A stretch of DNA of 13,113 nt, taken from Glomus cerebriforme (lineage: Eukaryota; Glomeromycota; Glomeromycetes; Glomerales; Glomeraceae). Both the position numbers and the translations under genes were made by a program. Of the stretch, positions 1 to 7,735 are shown one piece after another (positions within the stretch are counted from its first letter, which is position 1; each line of letters starts with the position of its first letter). A model generated the notes under the pieces. That model saw only the letters and a list, made by a program, of their open reading frames with translations. It made no database searches and was not told the origin of the DNA. The DNA is taken from NCBI GenBank assembly GCA_003550305.1, contig QKYT01000042.1:154639-167751 (forward strand), read 5' to 3'.

Positions 1-976
1 ATCTTGGATCATCTTCCTTTTTCAAATATAATTCAGTAAGCATCTGGCATGCATCATTTTTACTAGGTTTTACTTNTTTTTTAAATTGTTGAATGGCATT
101 ACTTAAATNTTTTTTATTAATTATTTTGTCTGGAAATAAAGCTACCAATAGGTTATATTGAGTTGACATGCCCATTCTTCCTTGAATTGTCCAAAATTTC
201 ACTTTTTCAAGCATCTCATTAGTTAACTTTCGGAATTTAGGTGCTATTTCAATAATGAGAGGATTCATATTATGATTGTGTTCACCAACTATGCTATTAA
301 TTTTAATGCCATTTGCAGATTTAGGAAAGGCAAGATTAATATGCCAAGGACATCCAATCATTTCAGAATCTCTATCTCTTCTATTTTCTGCTAAAATAAC
401 CTTTTGAGGTTCGTGAGTTTGTGCATGTGAATATTCATATGTTCTGCGTCGTGTAATTGTATTATCAGTTGGATCGGGTACACAGCGTTTCTTACGAAAA
501 CAAAATCCTTGTTGCTTCGCATATTCATCAAGGTATGATTCAGCAAGATTCCATGTTTCAAATTCCATTCCTTCATGTAATTTTAACTCATTTTCTTCTT
601 CTTCTTCATACTCACTATCGTAAGTATCATCATGTTNTTGGTTATGATCAACATTTCTATCATATCCAATTATAGTTTCATTTGCTGGATGAACCATAAC
701 ATCCATCGTATCATTTCCTATTTGAGTTTCATTGAATATTTCAAGATCTCCAAGAAATAAATCAGAAGTATCATGTAAGGGATCATAAAATTCAAATGTT
801 GGGCTAAAAGGAGAATCATGCGAAGAATCATATAATTCAAATGTTAGGTTAGGAGNATTATGATGGGTGTTAAATAATAAGTNAGAATCACCATATGAAG
901 AATCATAATAAGAATCAAATAATAGGTCAGAACTATTATATAACAGTTCATTACCTCCCAGGACAATATTCTCCAT
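1..976 (-). CDS. FAR1-like (Mutator/MULE-type) transposase, N-terminal part, cut by window edge
   Basis: The frame is open for 325 codons from ATG at 976-974 to the window edge. No earlier in-frame ATG was seen before an in-frame TGA near 1167. Residues 1-135 are acidic and low in complexity, with a repeated PxxTFExYD pattern (about 42-66) and a Glu run (124-128). Residues 142-245 resemble the FAR1/WRKY-GCM1 zinc-finger DNA-binding domain of MULE transposases: WNLAESYLDEYAKQQGF (142-158), an RRRTYEYSH block (176-184), IGCPWHINLAFPKS (207-220) and a C-terminal HNH (233-235). C209, H233 and H235 are likely zinc ligands. From memory of the family, the first Cys ligand normally sits where Tyr182 is, so the finger may be damaged. 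The DDE catalytic domain would lie beyond the window. Five N bases give unknown residues 32, 41, 114, 290 and 301. It could be an active element, a relic or a domesticated FAR1 factor; the class is fairly sure, activity unknown. Confidence 0.85.
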   Translation of the reverse strand, partial: MENIVLGGNELLYNSSDLLFDSYYDSSYGDSXLLFNTHHNXPNLTFELYDSSHDSPFSPTFEFYDPLHDTSDLFLGDLEIFNETQIGNDTMDVMVHPANETIIGYDRNVDHNQXHDDTYDSEYEEEEENELKLHEGMEFETWNLAESYLDEYAKQQGFCFRKKRCVPDPTDNTITRRRTYEYSHAQTHEPQKVILAENRRDRDSEMIGCPWHINLAFPKSANGIKINSIVGEHNHNMNPLIIEIAPKFRKLTNEMLEKVKFWTIQGRMGMSTQYNLLVALFPDKIINKKXLSNAIQQFKKXVKPSKNDACQMLTELYLKKEDDPR

Positions 977-1116
977 TGTAAGTAGTTTTAAAATTATGTG
1001 TAAGTGAGTTAAAACTTGGTTAAATAAACACTTAAAACTAACACACAATATAGTTTCGCCTTTAGAGATATAATTTTGCGATAAAAAGTGTAAAACACGA
1101 AAAAAAAGCTAACGNG

Positions 1117-1122
1117 TATATA
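1117..1122 (-). promoter_or_regulatory. Possible TATA box for the FAR1-like gene
   Basis: TATATA lies about 140 bp upstream of the start codon and is followed towards the gene by a T-rich stretch. In DNA this AT-rich the match has little weight; it is listed because it is the clearest candidate close to the start. Confidence 0.22.
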
Positions 1123-1179
1123 GAAGAGAGAGTTTTGAAAATTTTTAGATAGCTTAGATTACATCATTTATGGGTAATA

Positions 1180-1230
1180 ATGGTAATAATGTATTACGAT
1201 CACAAATAATAAATGGCAATAATGTATTAC
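1180..1230. repeat. Two 18-bp near-identical direct repeats with small hairpin
   Basis: Positions 1180-1197 and 1213-1230 differ by one base (ATGG T/C AATAATGTATTAC) and are offset by 33 bp. Inside each, GTAATA or a one-mismatch version faces TATTAC across a 3-base loop. They lie upstream of the FAR1-like gene and could be subterminal repeats of its element, but no element end was identified. Confidence 0.5.
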
Positions 1231-1285
1231 AATTATTGTAAACATTATATCATTCGTGTAAAAATTTTAATTTTATAAATTTAAT

Positions 1286-1327
1286 CAGGTGATTTAACCC
1301 CAGGTGATTTAACCTGAGTTAAATCAC
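1286..1327. repeat. Direct repeat plus 10-bp hairpin upstream of the FAR1-like gene
   Basis: caggtgatttaacc occurs at 1286-1299 and again at 1301-1314. The second copy pairs with a following inverted copy: gtgatttaac (1304-1313) and gttaaatcac (1318-1327) are perfect complements around a 4-base loop. It is the first of two adjacent hairpins and could be a terminal or subterminal part of the MULE. Confidence 0.65.
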
Positions 1328-1351
1328 TCGTATAAATTATAAAAATTAANC

Positions 1352-1379
1352 GGGAGATATCANCCGGGTGATATNTCCC
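1352..1379. repeat. 11-bp hairpin with GC-rich loop
   Basis: gggagatatca (1352-1362) faces tgatatNtccc (1369-1379). The arms are fully complementary if N1375 is C. The loop is nccggg. It starts 25 bp after the previous hairpin and shares its GGTGATxxxxxCC design. Such GC-rich ends stand out strongly in this AT-rich stretch. N at 1350, 1363 and 1375 shows the site was hard to call, as expected for a multicopy hairpin. Confidence 0.65.
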
Positions 1380-1653
1380 TAGGTTAAAACTAGTTATAAT
1401 CTTTATTATATATAGTAATAACTTTCTAATAATAAATAATTAAAAAAGGATGCATCAAAAAAAAGAGTAACAGAGGGCTTTTTATTTAAATTATAATAAT
1501 GAAATTATAAAGTATGATGAGAAAGACTTATTAAATTATTGATAGATAAATAAACTACTTTACATAAATAAATAAGATGGATGAAGAGTCTTAAAGCCAT
1601 ATAATAAATTTATATAATCTCTTATGGAGATCTGATGAGATTTTGTATGTGAT

Positions 1654-1693
1654 ATTTATTTATTTTTATTTATTTTTATTTATTATTTATTTT
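1654..1693. repeat. Simple repeat, TTTATTTATT-like
   Basis: Three to four copies of a 10-base tatttttatt-type unit run in tandem. It is ordinary microsatellite-like sequence. Confidence 0.8.
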
Positions 1694-1919
1694 AGTTAAA
1701 GAATCTTTTTTGAAAAGTTTTTGATCTATATGCTCTAATATTATAATTAGCTTAATTAACAAGAAACTAAAATAAATTATAATGATAAAATATAATATTA
1801 CAATCTTATCTATTTGCCAAATATATTTAAGTGGTTTTATTTTTAATAAAAAAGCTAAGAATTTGATACTAATATTGAAGGTAAATATATTAAAAAGTAT
1901 TTAATATGCTAAAATTTTA

Positions 1920-2059
1920 TGGTAATAAATACCAGTTTTTTTTATTATTTCTTCCTATATAAAAGAAAATAAAAAATATTTCAATGAATATTTCAATGAT
2001 TATTATAATTATAGTAATCTTTGAAAACTGGGACAAAAGGTTCAGAATATTTATTACCA
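1920..2059. repeat. Nested inverted repeat, MITE-like in size
   Basis: The outer arms tggtaataaata (1920-1931) and tatttattacca (2048-2059) are perfect 12-bp complements. Directly inside lies a second perfect pair, ccagtttt (1932-1939) and aaaactgg (2024-2031). The total span is 140 bp. Flanks show no clear target duplication, and in AT-rich DNA a 12-bp pair can arise by chance, so a MITE is only possible. Confidence 0.4.
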
Positions 2060-2674
2060 GTTTTGGTATAATTTATGATGATATTTTTATTTATTTTTTA
2101 AAAATTCTAATCAAATTATAGAATAACTGAATCATTTTGTTAGATTATTTGTATTAGTGTATTGATTACTGAATGTTAGTTTAAAAGTTACTAATAATAA
2201 TGTTATAGAAGTTTAATAAAATTCATATCTAAGTAGTATTAAAGAATATTGGATATTTGCTTGAATATTAATTGATTATTTATTATAAAATTTTATAAAA
2301 ATTTAATCAAAATCTACATTTAAATGATATTCAAAGAGTAACATAGGTTTTAACTAGTATTAGAGTATAATTTAACCTAAATTAGCTAGCTGAAATTTAG
2401 CCGAAATGGACTATTTTGACTAATATGATTATTTATCAAATTATCTATTTATAATTTATTCAGATAATCTGAATGGAATTAGAATTAGTATATACTAGCA
2501 TAATCTGTTTCTTCGCATTAGGATCAAGAAGCTTAAATAAAGTAAATTCTGTATACAAAAAATATTTCAGAAATAAATGAAAAAAATATTCTTATTTATA
2601 TTAAATCCTATATGCATATGGTATTAATAAGTGGCTTAAAATTTTTATTTGTTTAATTTATGGTATCCTTTATT

Positions 2675-3062
2675 CTGAAGATTGGTACTAGCATCTGATT
2701 TCTATAACTTCATCAATGTTTTGTACTAGTTTAAAGATCTATAGTGTTGAAGGAAGATTTAAGTGAATTGGGCAAAAGATATTCATCTTGAGGAAAGATT
2801 CGGAAGGATTGGTTAGAAGGTTTTATTTTTAATACTAGCACTGGGATATAGGAGAGAATCAGAACATATTAACTATCTAAGGAGGGTCTTGTTTCAGTCC
2901 CTACTCTAAGAACTCATATTATATAAGTGCGATAAGCGATATTTTTCCTATAGAGAGTATATATACAATATCTATTCTCTTTATATAATCTGCCTATGTG
3001 TATTGAATTACATTTAATAAAGTTGGTTAGTATTTCATCTTGTTTTCAAAAAAAAAAAAAAA
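2675..3062 (+). mobile_element. E1: poly(A)-tailed retroposon fragment related to E2
   Basis: The 3' end has AATAAA at 3016-3021 and a run of 15 A from 3048, which is the layout of a reverse-transcribed polyadenylated RNA. The part from ctaaggaggg (about 2879) to the tail aligns loosely with E2 from ctaaggggggat (about 6431) to its tail. The ggtactagc block at 2684-2750 matches two blocks inside E2. No ORF is open. The 5' boundary is unclear: an A-rich match of 10-11 bp (about 2580-2590 versus the end of the tail) could be a target duplication but is too simple to trust. It is probably a 5'-truncated copy of the E2 family. Confidence 0.65.
3016..3021 (+). terminator. Poly(A) signal of E1
   Basis: AATAAA lies 26 bases before the A run that begins at 3048, a normal distance for cleavage and polyadenylation. 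Confidence 0.65.
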
Positions 3063-3691
3063 TATTAGTTTTTAATTTTATAAATATATAATTAGAAAAT
3101 ATATAGTTATTTTATATATTAGAAAATATTTTACTTAACTGTTTAGTAGTTTATTTAGTAGTTAATAATTAGAAATCTGTTATGGTGATTTTCAAAATTA
3201 TTGAAATTGATGCCGATCATTATATGTGATAAAAAATTTTTAAGCCACAACATGTCCATTCATTCCTTACAATAAAATTTTTATTTTTTAATATTTTTTT
3301 ACCATTTTTTTTTAATATTTAGGTTAATAAATACTTTATTTAACTTATTTTATAAAAATATTAAGGTTTATATAATAAAAATCTCCAGTATTATACCTTT
3401 TAACTGTTGAAATTACAACTTTTTTTCTTTAAATCAAAAAAAACACAAAAAAACATACAGAAGAAAAATAGGAATCTCAGTGAAGTTACTATAAGGAAAG
3501 TTGTTTATTAATCTATTCTAAAGTAATAAAATAAGTATTTTAAGATATATGTTGTGTATTTGTTTAAAAAATTATATATCAGAAGAAACTTTTGTTTTAT
3601 TAAAATTTATTATAATAATTTCTAATAAAATTTCTATGAATTTTTAGTAAAAACAAAAAGTAATTTATATTAAAGAAAATTTCTAAGTTTA

Positions 3692-3828
3692 CACAGGATG
3701 TCTGAATATGTGTTATGTGATTTTTTACAAAATCGAATTTTAGGTTACATGAAATTCCAAAAAGGCTAATTCGTTACAGATCATTTAATTCTGGCCAGAA
3801 TTATAATCTTATGTTTAGACACCCTATG
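3692..3828. mobile_element. 137-bp MITE of Tc1/mariner style, TA target
   Basis: Read inward, the left end begins CACAGGATGTCTGAATATG and the right end CATAGGGTGTCTAAACATA; both directly follow a TA (3690-3691 and 3829-3830). This CAxAGGxTGTCTxAA type of end with a TA target is typical of Tc1/mariner-derived MITEs. The interior holds no ORF but has a perfect 18-bp palindrome at 3786-3803. The element lies within the 27-bp-TIR block and so probably inserted after it. Confidence 0.72.
3786..3803. repeat. Perfect 18-bp palindrome within the MITE
   Basis: taattctggccagaatta reads the same on both strands. It is placed off-centre, about 25 bp from the right end of the MITE. It may be a protein-binding site or just part of the element's fold. 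Confidence 0.85.
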
Positions 3829-4190
3829 TACAAATAGAAATTGCCTATATTAAATTAAGTAAAGTAGTAGGTTTTATAAGTTTATTTCATTTGTTTATTT
3901 ATTTTTTTAATGAAAATTAATCTAACATTATATATCTTTATTAGCGTTAGATATAATGTAAATAATATTATTTAATTAAATGAATTATGAAGAAACTATA
4001 TTTAAATAAAATAAGTTGTAAAGGATTTTTATTAATTATATATTTTTTTTTTTGTGTTTTAATACAACTTTCTATAAAATTTTATTATTTTATTTCAATT
4101 TTTTGTATTTAAATTTGTGTTTTGTTTTTTGTGTTTTGTGTTTTTTAATAATCATCACTGCAAATCAATTTCAATAATTTTGAAAATCAC

Positions 4191-4411
4191 AATAATTTAA
4201 AGATTTATATATATTGAGAAGAAATATATAATAGATTGATAAACTATGTATACTAATATAATGCTATGTATGATAAAATTGAGAATATAGTAATTTTTAA
4301 AAAGACTTTTATACTGAGACTTATTCTTATAATTTTGCATTCCTTAAACTATTTTGTATAAATTTTAAAAAATACAATTTTATTATTATTAAAAAAAATT
4401 AACTTATTAAT
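4191..4411. other. Non-coding AT-rich spacer
   Basis: The stretch lies between the 27-bp inverted repeat and the left target duplication of E2. No ORF, repeat or signal was recognised in it. Confidence 0.5.
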
Positions 4412-4428
4412 AATTAAGGTAGTAAAAA
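4412..4428 (+). repeat. Left target-site duplication of E2
   Basis: aattaaggtagtaaaaa is repeated exactly at 6618-6634, just after the A tail of E2. Seventeen bases fit LINE-type target-primed insertion. Confidence 0.85.
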
Positions 4429-5384
4429 GAGGCATTCTTTCTGATGATCCCTACACTTATTTCTCCCAAAAAGTTTAGAAAAGAAAAGTTGCACTTTTTG
4501 GCCATTTTGCTTTAAGAAAGCAGTCTTTTAGTTTTAGGGAAAGTATTGCTACGTCGCTAGAGTTAACTATAAAGTTTTAAAAAATATGAATACTAGTCTC
4601 CAGCTTATCAAATTTCTTCGCATATCAAGTTTACGATAATTTTCAGTCACTGACATTTTTTTCAAAGTTAATACCTAAGAGGCCATTTGGTATTCTCGGA
4701 TTTTTTTTTCATACAAGATAGAGAGGAAGATTTTGGCTGCTTCTGATGGACCCAGAAGTTAGCTTAGTATAAAGCTTCTTTGAAAGTAAAGACCTTTTTA
4801 CAGAGTTGAAGTATGGGTTTGGATAACAAGAAAGTTCTTTCTGGTGTTTTAGGTATAGGAGGAAGTAACCCAGTTGATTTGGTATTTGGTTATCTTTTAT
4901 TTTAATTTAGTTTATGTTTTCTGATCATTTCTAGATACCTCTTTCTGAGTAGTTCCTGGGAAGACGCAGCTTGCTATTTTTTTCTTCATACTCGCTACTT
5001 TAAGTAGGGGGAGTAGAAGTATCCAAAATTTGATCTGCAACCGATTACTGTTATGTGATTAACTCCTATTGTTGTTACATTCCCTTTAGTTTAGTTTACA
5101 GATAGTGATCCCTTTTGTATGTCCTTAAGGAGTTGATTTTGATTGGATAGTTAATGAAAATTTTCTGCTTGTACTTTCCTTATTTTTGTATACTTACACT
5201 TGTGATATGGTAGTAGTGACATGTGTAGCTTGGATTATTCTCCATCTGTGAATTCTTTTCTCATCCTTTCCACTTTCAATACCCGGTCGTCATGAGAATG
5301 TTGGATTTCTAAAGAAGTTTAATGTATGTCTGTAACCAAGTTCAAGAAGCCGTTTTTCCCTTTCCTAATTTCAATAATTTGGTA

Positions 5385-5555
5385 GATTTGGTTTTATTGG
5401 AAGACTTTGTCATTAGACTTCCAATTTTGAAAGTTGGTACTAGCAGCCAACTTTTATAACTTTACTTGATATTTTATGCTAGTTTAAAGATCTATCTATA
5501 CTTAAGGAAAAATTTATTATTTATGTAAACTGATGAGAGAATAATACCAATATTA
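5385..5555 (+). repeat. Internal repeat copy A of E2
   Basis: The segment holds ggtactagcagccaa (5436-5450), an ttataac box, gctagttt and aagatctat, then a ...taaactgat...gaga... tail. The same order recurs in copy B 463 bp downstream and, shorter, in E1 from 2684. Both copies carry an in-frame TAA at the ttataac box in the frame that best aligns, so a coding repeat is unlikely. Confidence 0.65.
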
Positions 5556-5592
5556 TCAAATCGATAGGACCAATGTGAAGTTTAAGGTTGCC

Positions 5593-5802
5593 TGCCTAAA
5601 CCTCTTCAAAATCCTATGATTAGTTTCGTCAAAATTTTACTATAGATTTATTATAGTTTCGGCAGAATTTCAGTAGTTTCAGCAATTATAATAGGTTTCA
5701 GCAATTTCACTTTTCTCCAGAGTTTTGCCAGTTTTTTAATATAACTTTAATATAGTTTCAGCAGAATTTCGCTTTTCGGCAAAATGCCATCTTGCCTAAA
5801 CC
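5593..5802. repeat. 200-bp segment of degenerate tagtttcggcaaaattt repeats between 10-bp direct repeats
   Basis: tgcctaaacc stands at 5593-5602 and again at 5793-5802, exactly 200 bp apart. Between them run several degenerate copies of a unit near tatagtttcggcagaattt (for example 5621, 5652, 5674, 5752). The copies vary in length and a few are hardly recognisable. The pattern suggests a small repetitive insert with a 10-bp target duplication, between repeat copies A and B of E2. Confidence 0.6.
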
Positions 5803-5849
5803 CCTAGGTTTCAACAAGTAACCTTAGTGAAGTTGTTGAAAGATCTTGT

Positions 5850-6020
5850 CTTTGGATTACTGGAAGATTTTGTTATTAGTCTCTCTCTTCTGAAATTTGG
5901 TACTAGCAGCCAAGTTTTATAACCTCATTTGATATATCGTGCTAGTTTGAAGACCCATCATTTATCTAGTCTTTTGAGAGGAGATACATATAAACTGATT
6001 TGAGAGCTATTACTAATAAT
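5850..6020 (+). repeat. Internal repeat copy B of E2
   Basis: ggtactagcagccaa at 5899-5913 lies 463 bp after the same string in copy A. The upstream tggaaga-ttttgttatta block and the downstream gctagttt and taaactgat blocks also correspond, with many substitutions. The copies predate much decay, whereas the flanking target duplications of E2 are still perfect. Confidence 0.65.
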
Positions 6021-6574
6021 TTAGAGCTAATATTGAAGGTAGAATTATTATTTTATTTTTGAATGATGAAAAATTCAGAGAAGGTGAAGAGGCCTAGTAT
6101 AAGCTCTTCGATGAATAGGTATATAGGAATAGTATAGTATTGGGTAAGGAAGGTATTAGTAGAATAGAAAAAATAGTGTTAAAAAAAAATTTAAAATATT
6201 TCATTAATAAGAGTGATAGTTTTTATTGTGAGACTAAGGTAACTCTTACTGTAATTGTACGTATGACTCTGTTCTTCATGGTCAGGACAAGATCTCTCAA
6301 ATTGGATACATATAGGATTGTATTGTACAGTTTGGTAATAGCAGTCCTACCCCCCATCCTGTTTTACCAGTAGGTCAAAGATAACTTAATTAGATTTTTT
6401 ACTCCTCTTCTAGACTATGGGCATAATACATCTAAGGGGGGATTGTTTTCATTCTCCACCTATAATAGAATAAATGTGATAGTCTTTTCTCAGTCATGAT
6501 GATATGAATAAATAATTGTAATGTGTGATAATGTTTTATATCTTTTCCTGATTGTATATTCTTGAATAATAATC

Positions 6575-6580
6575 AATAAA
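6575..6580 (+). terminator. Poly(A) signal of E2
   Basis: AATAAA lies 23 bases before the A tail that starts at 6604. A second AATAAA sits at 6507-6512, too far upstream for this tail. Confidence 0.65.
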
Positions 6581-6617
6581 GTATTTTTTGTGAGAAAGAT
6601 TTTAAAAAAAAAAAAAA

Positions 6618-6634
6618 AATTAAGGTAGTAAAAA
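6618..6634 (+). repeat. Right target-site duplication of E2
   Basis: This is the exact copy of 4412-4428. Its first two A run on from the tail, so the tail-target boundary is uncertain by two bases. Confidence 0.85.
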
Positions 6635-6700
6635 AAAATTTTTATATTAAAAATCAAGATCAAATTTAATTAATAAAAAAAAAATTTGATGGCCAATGGC

Positions 6701-7735
6701 GGTAATAAAAATAAATTTAGTAATAATCTACTTTAAAATTTTACATCAAAAAAATATCAGAAAAATGTTTGCTTATATGTAAAGTTAAAATCTACCTTTT
6801 AAATCATTTTTGAAAGCTTAAGTAAAGTTATAGTATAAGAAAAAATACATATTATATAAAGTTTTTAAGTTTTAGAATATATAGATAAATAATAAGATGT
6901 AATTAACTTTTTAGAATTTGCTGATTTTTGGAATAAAATATTTCCTATAATACAACTATTAGATAAATTAGTTTTTATTAAAGCTAATACTTTTATTTTG
7001 TTTTATATAGTATTTTTTAATGTAAAAATAAAAAAAAAAACTTAGGTTAATTAGTAGAATTTATGTATAGTAATAGTTAAAGAATGTTAAAATTTGCATG
7101 CAAAATTGCATGCAATATTTTAAATATATTTATATGAAAAGTTGAAATTAACCTTTAAAACACTTCTTGAAAAATTAGGTAAAGTTATAGAATAAAAAAA
7201 ATTATATACAATATGTAAATTTCAAAATTCTGGGATATGTATATTAGAAATGTAACATAATTAATTTTCTGAAATTCTAATTTTTAAATACAAAAATTAT
7301 GCCTATAGAATAACTATTGAAAAAATTAACTTTTACTAAAACTAATACTTTTAATATAAAAAATTTAAAAAAAAATCAGGTTAATTAATAAAATTTTAAT
7401 GTAAATAAAGGTTAAATAATTTTATATACAATTTTTTTTTAAATACTAAATAATTAGTAATATATAAAGTTAATATCAGACTTCTAAACTCCTTTATAAT
7501 TTAATATTTTCAAATTTTATGGAATTTACAGATTTTTGTATAAATAGAAATTTTTCTATAAGACAACTACTGAAAAATTGTTTTCTATAAAAAAATATTT
7601 TTATAATGTATTTTATAGTGTTTCAATGTAAAAAACAAAAAAAAATTTAGGTTAATTAATAAAATTTTATGTATATAAATAGTTAAATAATGTTAAAAAT
7701 TACGCATAAATTTACCTGTAATTTTCTGATATATT
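6701..7735. repeat. Degenerate tandem array, units of about 270-345 bp
   Basis: The anchor ggttaatta followed by rtaaaattttatgta recurs at 7045, 7379 and 7650, with a weaker start at 6701 (ggtaataaaaataaattt). Between anchors the order is kept: a ttaaagt-like box, a cttttaaa..cttgaaa..aagttatag block, a gaattt..gatttttg block, a cctata..acaacta block, and then ttttattaaa..aatactttta before an A run. That gives three units and a partial fourth, much diverged. No ORF is present. Confidence 0.65.
7093..7116. repeat. Two adjacent 12-bp palindromes with GCATGC core
   Basis: tttgcatgcaaa (7093-7104) and attgcatgcaat (7105-7116) are both perfect palindromes and abut each other. They lie inside the second unit of the degenerate array and are not conserved in the other units. 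Confidence 0.7.

Larger units (their letters stand above)
1380..2590. other. AT-rich non-coding stretch without a recognisable gene
   Basis: No ORF of interest and no RNA gene were found on either strand. It holds a TTTATTTATT-type simple repeat (1654-1693), a nested inverted repeat (1920-2059), a 10-bp tandem copy of atttcaatga near 1979-1998, and a near-palindrome around an agctagct core near 2380-2400. The rest is A/T runs that I read as decayed intergenic DNA. Confidence 0.6.
3185..4190. mobile_element. About 1-kb block with perfect 27-bp terminal inverted repeats
   Basis: Positions 3185-3211 (starting gtgattttcaaaatt) are the exact reverse complement of 4164-4190. The pairing fades inward over a further 25 or so bases that remain loosely similar. 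This is the look of a non-autonomous DNA transposon of about 1006 bp. No transposase ORF lies inside; the interior is A/T runs plus a separate MITE. The flanks show no convincing target-site duplication, so the element ends may lie slightly outside the exact arms, or the arms may be two inverted copies of another repeat. Confidence 0.6.
4429..6617 (+). mobile_element. E2: 2.2-kb poly(A)-tailed retroposon with perfect 17-bp target duplications
   Basis: The insert starts gaggcattcttt directly after the left duplication and ends with about 14 A directly before the right one. AATAAA lies at 6575-6580. These are the marks of LINE-machinery insertion of a polyadenylated RNA. The body is less AT-rich than its flanks and T-rich on the plus strand. 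It has no long ORF; the best ATG-started piece near the 5' side is 30 codons (4813-4905, starting MGLDNKKVLSGVLGIGG), which I do not recognise. A purine tract ctaaggggggat (about 6431) followed by TTGTTTTCA recalls the start of an LTR, but the 5' end does not repeat the 3' sequence, so a standard LTR element is unlikely. Candidates are a non-autonomous LINE relative, a retroposed non-coding RNA, or a decayed processed pseudogene. The insertion itself is well supported, the identity is not. Confidence 0.83.

Noticed and set aside
391..675. Two short ORFs overlapping the FAR1-like gene in other frames
   Set aside because: They are shadows of the transposase reading frame, which has clear domain similarity on the minus strand; the plus-strand one also lacks an ATG start.
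1321..1330. Bacterial-type terminators or riboswitches at the hairpins near 1300
   Set aside because: The context is a eukaryotic transposon; hairpins followed by AT-rich DNA do not act as rho-independent terminators here.
2580..2590. Target-site duplication of E1 (aaaaaatatt)
   Set aside because: The match is short and made of A/T only, next to an A tail; too likely by chance to fix the 5' end of E1.
6140..6373. 77-codon open frame in the 3' half of E2
   Set aside because: It begins with TTG rather than ATG, contains low-complexity Lys/Asn sequence and shows no known motif. I treat it as chance openness within the retroposon.
4429..6617. E2 as an LTR retrotransposon (Copia- or Ty3-like)
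   Set aside because: The purine tract and TTGTTTTCA recall an LTR start, but the sequence before the A tail does not recur at the 5' end, and the 17-bp duplications are far longer than the 4-6 bp made by integrases.
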